DNA of 19,839 nt, from contig JAHFEC010000005.1 of assembly GCA_023248665.1 (NCBI GenBank), positions 1 through 19,839 of the forward strand. Direction: 5' to 3'. This document shows, piece after piece, positions 14,130 to 19,839 of this stretch (positions are counted from its first letter, which is position 1; each line of letters opens with the position of its first letter). The stretch comes from Microcaldota archaeon. GTDB taxonomy: Archaea; Micrarchaeota; Micrarchaeia; Anstonellales; Anstonellaceae. The position numbers were made by a program, and so were the translations under genes. The notes beneath the pieces are model-generated. The model worked only from the letters and a program-made list of their open reading frames with translations, had not been told where the DNA came from and did not search any database.

Positions 14130-14394
14130 GCGTCCGCCCCCTCTTCAAGAAGTCTGCGGCGCTCATCTGGACATATTTGCCCCTCTCCACTTCAAGATAA
14201 GCGGCTTCGGTGCGCTGCGCGAATTCGATGTCCGCCTGCAGGCTTTTGGCGTAATCGCTCGCTTTGCGGATGATGAACATGCCGGCATCCTCGATGATGA
14301 CGAGCTTCTCGCCCTCTTCGAGCGTCTTGCGCATGCTCTGCGGGATGACGACCTGTCCTTTCGAGCTCATGGTGGTGATGCGGATATCTGTCAT
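14119..14394 (-). CDS. AbrB/MazE-type antitoxin
   Basis: The 91-residue protein has the SpoVT-AbrB swapped-hairpin signature near its N-terminus: RITTMSSKGQVVIPQSMRK then GEKLVIIEDAGMFIIRKAS. This is a DNA-binding domain that usually autorepresses the operon. The C-terminal half (ADIEFAQRTEAAYLEVERGK onward) is helical and would hold the toxin. I chose the ATG at 14394 because a TATA-like box lies about 26 bases upstream and the domain begins right after it; the open frame further upstream runs into the divergent ABC gene region. AbrB antitoxin paired with a RelE-like toxin is a known mixed combination. Confidence 0.88.
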   Translation of the reverse strand: MTDIRITTMSSKGQVVIPQSMRKTLEEGEKLVIIEDAGMFIIRKASDYAKSLQADIEFAQRTEAAYLEVERGKYVQMSAADFLKRGRTHER

Positions 14395-14414
14395 GGTAAG
14401 ATTGGGCTTACTAC

Positions 14415-14424
14415 TGTTTAAAAT
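14415..14424 (-). promoter_or_regulatory. TATA-like box of the abrB/relE pair
   Basis: On the minus strand it reads CATTTTAAAC-like (14415-14425), about 26 bases before the antitoxin ATG. This predicts a leaderless transcript. Confidence 0.6.
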
Positions 14425-14472
14425 GGTTTGCCAACGCACGCCGCTTCTTTCCATCCCGCATTTTGGAATAAG

Positions 14473-14482
14473 CCTATAAACC
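14473..14482 (+). promoter_or_regulatory. TATA-like box of the ABC exporter operon
   Basis: CCTATAAACC would place the transcript start near 14500. That is downstream of the possible ATG at 14496 and supports the ATG at 14544 as the true start. Confidence 0.55.
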
Positions 14483-14543
14483 AGTTCGTGAAAAGATGAA
14501 AAGAAGGCCATACGCCCAAAACCCACCCGGCAGAGAAATCCTT

Positions 14544-15515
14544 ATGCCCGCCATCCACATCGCAAATCTCACCAAGAAATTCGGCAAACTGGCCGCCGTC
14601 GACAATCTTTCGCTTGACATCAACAAGGGCGAGATATTCGGCCTCCTCGGCCCCAACGGCGCGGGCAAGACCACGCTCCTGTCCATGCTGGCCGTGCTGA
14701 TGGAACCCACGTCGGGCGAGGCGACCGTGGCCGGCCATGACATCCGCCGCCATCCCATCGACGTGCGCAAGTCCATCGGCATGGTGTTCCAGACCGGCTC
14801 GCTTGACAGTTTGCTCACCGCACGAGAAAATCTCGAACTGCACGCCCGGCTTTTCGGAGTGCCAAAAGAGATGCGCCAGACGCGCATCCAGGAAGCCCTC
14901 GAACTCGTGGAATTAACCGACCGCGCCGACGAGCGCGCCGGCAATTTTTCGGGGGGCATGAAACGAAGATTGGAGATTGCGAGGGCATTGTTGCACCATC
15001 CGCAGGTCCTTTTCCTTGACGAGCCCACAGTGGGCCTCGACCCCCAGACGCGCGAGCACATCTGGAAATACATCAAGGCCCTCTCGCGACAGGAGCAGAT
15101 GACCATCATCCTCACCACGCACTACATGGAGGAGGCCGACGTGCTGGCCGACCGCATCGCGCTCATCGACCACGGCAAGATCGTGCAGCTGGACACGCCC
15201 GAAGGGCTCAAGCGCCAGATGGGGGGCGATCGGGTGAAGCTGGTGTGCGCCAAGGCCTGCTCCGCCCACATGCTTGCCGCGCTCAAGAAAATGCCGTTCG
15301 TCAAATCCATCGTGCAGGGGGACGGCCACCTCGAGCTGGTGGTGCAGAATGCCCCCAAGCATTTGCAGACGATCCTCCATGCCGTCGGCGAGGTGGAGGA
15401 AGTGCATGTGCTGCCCGCCTCGCTCAACGACGTGTTCCTCCAGTACACCGGGCACGAAATCCGCAACGAGTCGGCCGAGGATGACGCGCAAGCGCAGTGG
15501 GCCGCGCACCGCTAG
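14544..15515 (+). CDS. ABC exporter ATP-binding protein (DrrA/CcmA-like)
   Basis: This 323-residue ATPase has every ABC motif: Walker A GPNGAGKT at 36-43, Q-loop Gln83, signature SGGMK at 136-140, Walker B LFLDEP with Asp159-Glu160, and switch His193 in TTHYMEEAD. The C-terminal part (about 215-305), ending in LNDVFLQYTGHE, is the extra domain of DrrA/NodI/CcmA-type exporters. It powers export of an unidentified small molecule, lipid or glycan through the permease encoded 16 bases downstream. The open frame begins at 14496, but MPAIHIANLTKKFG at 14544 is the usual family opening. Substrate cannot be inferred. Confidence 0.95.
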   Translation: MPAIHIANLTKKFGKLAAVDNLSLDINKGEIFGLLGPNGAGKTTLLSMLAVLMEPTSGEATVAGHDIRRHPIDVRKSIGMVFQTGSLDSLLTARENLELHARLFGVPKEMRQTRIQEALELVELTDRADERAGNFSGGMKRRLEIARALLHHPQVLFLDEPTVGLDPQTREHIWKYIKALSRQEQMTIILTTHYMEEADVLADRIALIDHGKIVQLDTPEGLKRQMGGDRVKLVCAKACSAHMLAALKKMPFVKSIVQGDGHLELVVQNAPKHLQTILHAVGEVEEVHVLPASLNDVFLQYTGHEIRNESAEDDAQAQWAAHR

Positions 15516-15531
15516 ATACAGGGGTTTTGAC

Positions 15532-16287
15532 ATGTCCTCATCCGAAGCAACCATGGCCGTCTGGCACCGCGAATTCATCGTCTACACCCGCGAGCGCGAG
15601 CGCGCCATCTCCTCCGTCGTCACGCCGCTCATCTGGCTCTTCGCGTTCGGCGCGGGCTTGGGCGCCTCCATCACGCTGGCCGGCGAGTCCTACCAGTCCT
15701 TCATCTTCCCCGGCATATTGGCCATGAACGTGCTGTTCACCTCGATGTTCTACGGCATGTACGTGGTCTGGGACAAGAAGCTGGACGTGCTCAAGGAAAT
15801 CCTCATCGCGCCGCAGCCGCGCTGGGTGGCTTTCAGTGGCAAGTGTCTGGGCGGCCTGACCATCTGCGCTTTCCAAGCCGCCATCCTGCTCGTCATCGGC
15901 GGGCTGTTCATGGGAATCCCCCTCTCCCCCGCATCCGTCCTCTTCACCCTCTTTGGCGCCCTGCTCTTCGGCCTCGGCACCGCCTCCCTCGGGCTCACCA
16001 TCGGGGCCAAGCTCTCCTCGCCGGATTCGTTCTCGCTTGTCATGAGTTTTGTCATGTGGCCGCTCTTCCTCACCTCCGGCGCGCTCTACCCCATCAGCCA
16101 TCTGCCGGATTATCTGCAGGTGCTGGTGCGCATCAACCCCATGGCCTACGGCGTGGATTTGATGCGCGGCGCGCTGCTGAACACCTGGACCTTGGGCTGG
16201 GGGATCGACGTGGCCGTCCTCCTGCTGTTCGCCGGCGTGTTCTTCTTCTTGGGCTCCCGGGCCTTCGACCAGATGAGTTTGGGATGA
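15532..16287 (+). CDS. ABC-2 type transporter permease
   Basis: The 251-residue membrane protein has about six helices and the ABC-2 layout: N-terminal amphipathic VWHREFIVYTRERERAISSV, first helix LIWLFAFGAGLGASI, then the cytoplasmic loop WDKKLDVLKEILIAPQPRW that contacts the ATPase. The motifs SGALYPISHLP and INPMAYGVDLMRGAL near the end are typical of DrrB/NodJ-type exporters. The start is the ATG at 15532, preceded by AGGGG. It is co-transcribed with the ATPase gene; two of each subunit would form the transporter. Confidence 0.94.
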   Translation: MSSSEATMAVWHREFIVYTRERERAISSVVTPLIWLFAFGAGLGASITLAGESYQSFIFPGILAMNVLFTSMFYGMYVVWDKKLDVLKEILIAPQPRWVAFSGKCLGGLTICAFQAAILLVIGGLFMGIPLSPASVLFTLFGALLFGLGTASLGLTIGAKLSSPDSFSLVMSFVMWPLFLTSGALYPISHLPDYLQVLVRINPMAYGVDLMRGALLNTWTLGWGIDVAVLLLFAGVFFFLGSRAFDQMSLG

Positions 16288-16298
16288 AAAAGCGCAAA

Positions 16299-16781
16299 TC
16301 AGGCAGTCTGGCGAAGGGCCAACAGGTCATGGAGGGCTTTCTCCACCTGCGCCTGCCCGAACCAGGGTTTTCGCCCCAAGAAACGCTCGACGGCTTCCTC
16401 TTTGGAAACGCGCTCTTCGACTAGCATGAATTCCAATGAGCCATACAACTCAATGAGGTCCACTGAAGCTTTTCCGTCTTGCGTGACTAGTTCGCGGAGT
16501 GCATCAAGGCGTTTGATCTGTCCGTCCGTCAGCTCGGCAGGGTTCAAATCAGGCTTTTCCATGCAGTGATAAGCCAGAGATGCCACCGAGGCAGAATAAG
16601 GCCCCTTGATATACCATCCGAAATGGCGTTCATTGAAGGCCAGGCCAGCCGCTTTGAGGAAATAGCTTATCTTCTGGATGGCAAGCCGGTTGGCATATGA
16701 GTAGAAATCCGGACTCGCGTTCCCAAAGATGCACTTGAAGCAGGCCAAGACCAGTTCAGGGCTGTCTGGAGCCGGGGTCAT
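16299..16781 (-). CDS. YwgA/Panacea-like domain protein, possible antitoxin
   Basis: The 160-residue protein contains YANRLAIQKISYFLKAAGL followed by HFGWYIKGPYSASVASLAYH. That pattern of a Q-K helix, then W-Y, then G-P-Y-S, is seen in YwgA-like proteins and resembles Panacea (DUF4065/SocA) domains, which can act as antitoxins for varied toxins. The rest is helical and charged. Its ATG overlaps the stop of the upstream gene by 4 bases (ATGA), so the two products probably work together. It converges with the ABC permease gene 11 bases away. The domain resemblance is by eye and moderate; an antitoxin role is a hypothesis only. Confidence 0.5.
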   Translation of the reverse strand: MTPAPDSPELVLACFKCIFGNASPDFYSYANRLAIQKISYFLKAAGLAFNERHFGWYIKGPYSASVASLAYHCMEKPDLNPAELTDGQIKRLDALRELVTQDGKASVDLIELYGSLEFMLVEERVSKEEAVERFLGRKPWFGQAQVEKALHDLLALRQTA

Positions 16782-17656
16782 GCTTCCACCTTCGTCTCCG
16801 ATGTTTTAAAACATATGGAGGGCAATCTTCCGCTCGTCTGTGTTTTTAAAGCCGAGATACGACTGCCAATCAGGTCTGATAAGCCCAGTATCCCTTTCTG
16901 TTCTACGGTCGGTGGCTTCCCTACGATCAGATCCTCCAGCCGCTTTAGTTTTTCTGCCGTGGATCCACTATCGTCAATCTCATCGAACACGCCTCTTAAT
17001 TCCACAAGGCGGGGCATCAAGTCATCATCACCCAAAGGACAGTCGATAAGAAACCGCTCAAGAGCCGGAATTCGCAGGAGTTTTTTCGTTGGGACGGGTT
17101 TGCCAGGATGGATTTCTTCCAGGTGGGGGTGTATGCGATTCAGTTCATTAGCCAATCCAAGCAGCGAGCCGAGCATTCTTTCGTTGCGCTGGTCTTGAAG
17201 CTCCTTCAGAACCTTCCGTTGGAGCTCGGAAGCATGGATAAACACCTTGCCGGCTCCTTTCAGCGCCCAGACTGTTTCCTGTGCGTCTGTTCCGCGCTTG
17301 ATGAAGACACCGCGTTCCGGCATTTGCCCGGTTACTTGGCCGCTATCCGGTTCCGCAAAACTAATTCGAATGTTCTCCCGGCCATTCTCAAAACAAAGCG
17401 TTTCTCCTTCAAGGCCCGGGCAGTCGCCGAGAGCTTTCCGGACCTGCCTCTCGACGTCCTCGCGCTTGACGTTTTTCGGGGCTTCAAGCTGCAAAACAAC
17501 TGTTGGTGCTATCGGCACGGATACATTCTTATGAGCCACATTGTGAACCGTCCCCCGACATTCGGATTGGCCGAACTGCTTCGTGAGCGTTTCACGCAGC
17601 AACACACCATGCAAGTCTAAATACGGCGAAGAAATTGTGACTTCGTATCTTGGCAT
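16778..17656 (-). CDS. Protein of unknown function, partner of the YwgA-like gene
   Basis: I do not recognise this 292-residue protein. From the chosen ATG (17656) it begins MPRYEVTISSPYLDLHGVLL. The first 100 residues alternate strands and helices and include CRGTVHNVAHKNVSV, faintly like an acylphosphatase-type alpha/beta fold. Residues about 105-145 include a strand-rich part (RGVFIKRGTDAQETVWAL). The rest is mostly helical and soluble, with LQRKVLKELQDQRNERMLGS and leucine-rich helices, ending in a polar tail. No signal peptide, membrane segment or catalytic motif is evident. The upstream in-frame codon at 17677 adds seven residues and lies over a TATA-like ATTAATAAG (about 17680-17688), so 17656 is preferred. 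It is the first gene of a two-gene operon and divergent from the TPR gene. Confidence 0.6.
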   Translation of the reverse strand: MPRYEVTISSPYLDLHGVLLRETLTKQFGQSECRGTVHNVAHKNVSVPIAPTVVLQLEAPKNVKREDVERQVRKALGDCPGLEGETLCFENGRENIRISFAEPDSGQVTGQMPERGVFIKRGTDAQETVWALKGAGKVFIHASELQRKVLKELQDQRNERMLGSLLGLANELNRIHPHLEEIHPGKPVPTKKLLRIPALERFLIDCPLGDDDLMPRLVELRGVFDEIDDSGSTAEKLKRLEDLIVGKPPTVEQKGILGLSDLIGSRISALKTQTSGRLPSICFKTSETKVEA

Positions 17657-17758
17657 GCCGTCGTTATGGCAATTCAACGCTTATTAATCGTTCGAGACAT
17701 CCTTTCCGCTCGCAGGAAAGATTTGCCTGCAAAATGGTCTCATACTCCAATAGACAAG

Positions 17759-17768
17759 TTTTTATACT
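17759..17768 (+). promoter_or_regulatory. TATA box of the TPR-protein gene
   Basis: TTTTTATACT lies about 25 bases before the ATG at 17789, so the transcript should be leaderless. Overlapping short inverted repeats, CTTTCC/GGAAAG at 17702-17720 and GCAGG/CCTGC at 17712-17730, lie between this promoter and the divergent gene. Confidence 0.65.
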
Positions 17769-17788
17769 CCCTACCACACATATACCTT

Positions 17789-18727
17789 ATGAAATTTGTC
17801 CCAAAACCCTTCCCAAAGATGCTTGCGACCGGTGCCATCCTCGCGTTCATGGCTTTCGGGGCCGGCAAGCTGAATGCCCAGGATCCTGCACTAAAAGCCC
17901 CGGTGCCGTCCAAAGCAGTGGTTCCGGACTTCGATCGCAGCGGCAAATATCTCATGGACTCGGCCAAGGCGGATTCGCTTCTTCCGTTGGATAAGGCGGC
18001 CCAGGACGCGAGATCGCGTATCGCATATTGGCTTCTGGATCGCCGGACATTCGCGAGCGACATCAACAATCCCTTCCCCCACCCGCCCTATCATTTCGTG
18101 GACGCGGTCGATGCATGCCTAGGCAAGCCCGCCATCCGGCCATTGTTCCGCGCTTACCCCCAGTTGTTCCTGTCCATCGTGCAACGCAGCCCGTTCGATC
18201 CGGTCTACGGGACTTCAAGGGCCATGGAATGTTTCCAGCTCCTTTCGCAGCCTCTCGTGGCGAGCCGGCTGCGGGCCGATCCCGCGTCGTTTCTCGAGTT
18301 CGTCGAGACTGTCCCGGGCGTGGAGCTGCCGGACCTTCTCCAAGTGCTCAACGACTCCGCCTTCGCCGGATTCGCGGATATCAAGGAGGCGGCTATCGCC
18401 TATTACGACGGATTGATCGCCGGAGGCGCCAAATACCACTATCCGGCCTATTACGACCGGGCGGTCATTTACCAACTCTCGAAGCGGTATTCCGAGGCCA
18501 TCGCCGACTACAGCAAAGTGATTGAGATAAAACCGGATTACACGGAAGCTTATCTCGGGCGGAGCGGGTGCTACTATGCCGTTCAGGATACTGAAAGGGC
18601 CGAGCAGGACGCCCAAAAAGTCAGGGAGCTTTGGCAAGAGGCGTATGACAAGAGCGGGCCCCACATCTATGGCTCGCCCCGCCCAAAGCCACATAAACCG
18701 CACAAGCTGCACACGCCAAAGAAGTGA
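17789..18727 (+). CDS. Secreted or membrane-tethered TPR-repeat protein
   Basis: The 312-residue protein starts with a signal sequence (basic MKFVPKPFPK, then MLATGAILAFMAFGAGKLNA). The middle (about 40-210) is helical and unrecognised. Residues about 218-285 hold two tetratricopeptide repeats: YYDRAVIYQLSKRYSEAIAD with YSKVIEIKPDY, then EAYLGRSGCYYAVQDTERAE. The C-terminus is rich in Lys, His and Pro (RPKPHKPHKLHTPKK). TPRs mediate protein contacts, so this is probably a scaffold on or outside the membrane. The open frame reaches back to 17666, but the TATA box at 17759 and the signal peptide support 17789. Confidence 0.82.
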   Translation: MKFVPKPFPKMLATGAILAFMAFGAGKLNAQDPALKAPVPSKAVVPDFDRSGKYLMDSAKADSLLPLDKAAQDARSRIAYWLLDRRTFASDINNPFPHPPYHFVDAVDACLGKPAIRPLFRAYPQLFLSIVQRSPFDPVYGTSRAMECFQLLSQPLVASRLRADPASFLEFVETVPGVELPDLLQVLNDSAFAGFADIKEAAIAYYDGLIAGGAKYHYPAYYDRAVIYQLSKRYSEAIADYSKVIEIKPDYTEAYLGRSGCYYAVQDTERAEQDAQKVRELWQEAYDKSGPHIYGSPRPKPHKPHKLHTPKK

Positions 18728-18794
18728 GCGAACTCTCTTGCGCCGGTTGCGGCTTCCCACGCATCCATAGATATGTTTAAATATTTCTTAAGCC

Positions 18795-18813
18795 ACACAT
18801 TATCATAATGTGT
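18795..18813. promoter_or_regulatory. 19-bp perfect palindrome, likely operator
   Basis: ACACATTAT-C-ATAATGTGT is a perfect palindrome around one central base. It sits directly upstream of the TATA box of the lipoprotein gene, where a bound dimeric regulator could block or recruit TBP/TFB. Confidence 0.65.
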
Positions 18814-18830
18814 AATATATAATATATAAA
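18814..18830 (+). promoter_or_regulatory. TATA box of the PEGA lipoprotein gene
   Basis: AATATATAATATATAAA precedes the ATG at 18844 by about 20-25 bases. AGGTG at 18831-18835 is a possible Shine-Dalgarno site 8 bases before the ATG. A second TATA-like TTTAAATATTT lies further up at about 18776-18786. Confidence 0.6.
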
Positions 18831-18843
18831 AGGTGTTTTCATC

Positions 18844-19839
18844 ATGACAAACCCGGCACGTCCATCTCATTCGCGTCTGTTTATCGTCGCTCTTCTTGTG
18901 GCCATGCTGGCCATGCTCATGGTCGGCTGCACCCAAGTCGGAGGCTTGTCCTCCGCGTCCGGCAGTGTGAATTCCGCTCCGGCATCCGGCCAAGCCTCGC
19001 CGGCGGCCGCTTCGGGCGGCCCGTCTGCTTCGAATGCCAATCCCGCTTCCTCCTCGATCGTTAATGCGGAGTCCACCGCTCCCGCCTCGGGCTCATTCAC
19101 CATCCAATCTAATCCGTCTGGAGCCAATGTCCTGGTTACCAACGCGTCGACGACCATCTATCAAGGCGTCACGCCCTACTCGGCCAGTGACGTTCCGCCC
19201 GGAAGCTACGTGGTCAAGATATCCAAGGACGGGTATTCCCCGCTCACGAGATTCCTGTATGTATATGCCAACCCGGCCACCGTACTTGAGATTAATCTCA
19301 CCTCATTGTCGCTCATCAACGGCTCGTTCATCGTCAACGCCTTGCCCGAAGGCACCCAAATCACCGTCAGCCGGGGCACGGATGTTTATTCCGGCCCATC
19401 GCCTTTGCAAGTGGACAGCACGACTCCCGGCATTTATCAGGTCACCGCCAGCCAACCCGGCTATGCGCCTGCATCCGCTCTCCTGATCGTGGGCACCGGC
19501 CGGCTCACGGCCTATAATCTCACGCTCGAGCGCATGGCCTTCGGCTCTTTCAACCTGAGCGTCTATGACTCGCTCGGGTTCGGCCTCGTCAATGCAAGCA
19601 TCACCGTCAAATCCGTGAACGGCTCCCAGCTGACCGGCACCGGCGCTTCCTACTGTGCGAGCAATGTCCCGATCGGCGCCTATTCCGTCATCCTGACGGC
19701 TGACGGCTACCAGCCCGCCATCGAAAACTTCAGCGTCGGCGAGAACCAGACCACGGCCATCAACTTCACCTTAAATCCCAACAACGCGACCGGCTTTACG
19801 GTCTATACCAATCCGGCCGGCGCCGCCATCTCCATCCGC
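18844..19839 (+). CDS. PEGA-repeat lipoprotein, 3' end outside window
   Basis: The frame is open to the right edge, giving 332 residues. The N-terminus has a basic start, a hydrophobic core LFIVALLVAMLAMLM and the lipobox-like sequence MVGC with Cys29, so it is probably lipid-anchored outside the membrane. Residues about 35-80 are a Ser/Ala/Pro/Gly-rich low-complexity linker. After that come tandem PEGA-type domains of about 70-75 residues. The first is clearest: GSFTIQSNPSGANVLVTNAS with PPGSYVVKISKDGYSP. Two further ones begin GSFIVNALPEGTQITV and GSFNLSVYDSLGFGLVNASI, and a fourth starts FTVYTNPAGAAISIR at the edge. PEGA domains are beta-rich surface modules of unclear binding role. Several N-X-S/T sequons are present. 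Substrate or partner is unknown. Confidence 0.85.
   Translation, partial: MTNPARPSHSRLFIVALLVAMLAMLMVGCTQVGGLSSASGSVNSAPASGQASPAAASGGPSASNANPASSSIVNAESTAPASGSFTIQSNPSGANVLVTNASTTIYQGVTPYSASDVPPGSYVVKISKDGYSPLTRFLYVYANPATVLEINLTSLSLINGSFIVNALPEGTQITVSRGTDVYSGPSPLQVDSTTPGIYQVTASQPGYAPASALLIVGTGRLTAYNLTLERMAFGSFNLSVYDSLGFGLVNASITVKSVNGSQLTGTGASYCASNVPIGAYSVILTADGYQPAIENFSVGENQTTAINFTLNPNNATGFTVYTNPAGAAISIR

Overview
The window looks like chromosomal DNA from an archaeon. Most genes have an AT-rich TATA-like box 25-35 bases before the start codon, so their transcripts would be leaderless or nearly so. The surface proteins are packed with N-X-S/T sequons, and the toxin-antitoxin, ABC-transporter and PEGA/beta-helix families are all common in archaea. 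A small-genome DPANN lineage or a euryarchaeote fits, but no rRNA or other marker gene is present to decide. GC content is fairly high, so long antisense ORFs are frequent. No tRNA, rRNA, CRISPR array, transposase, integrase or relaxase was found.

Layout. (1) 1-3657, plus strand: the 3' part of a very large secreted beta-helix/Ig-like surface protein, open at the left edge. (2) 3691-4367, minus: a vapBC pair flanked by a 38-bp direct repeat made from the end of the surface gene. (3) 4430-4982: about 550 bases without a gene, holding several strong inverted repeats and the probable terminator of the next operon. (4) 4983-11720, minus: a four-gene operon resembling the core of a type IV secretion or DNA-transfer machine. 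In transcription order it encodes a VirB2-like pilin, a small two-helix membrane protein, a polytopic VirB6/TrbL-like protein with a very large extracytoplasmic domain, and a VirB4 ATPase with a PrgI/VirB3-like N-terminus. (5) 11775-14394: 22-bp tandem repeats, then relBE-tatD, hicBA and an abrB/relE pair. (6) 14544-16287, plus: an ABC-2 type exporter (ATPase plus permease). (7) 16299-17656, minus: an overlapping pair of genes, one with a YwgA/Panacea-like sequence and one unrecognised. (8) 17789-19839, plus: a secreted TPR protein and a PEGA-repeat lipoprotein that runs off the right edge.

How it fits together. The operon at 4983-11720 has the minimum parts expected for a membrane channel with a pilus: ATPase motor, polytopic channel protein and pilin. 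It lacks a visible relaxase and coupling protein. This recalls the crenarchaeal Ced/Ted DNA-import systems, which are domesticated conjugation machines, and it is the best candidate here for an under-described system. Four toxin-antitoxin pairs from four combinations of families flank it on both sides, as in a genomic island or a decayed conjugative element. The large glycoprotein, TPR protein and PEGA lipoprotein suggest investment in the cell surface. All functional assignments rest on motifs read by eye, without database searches.
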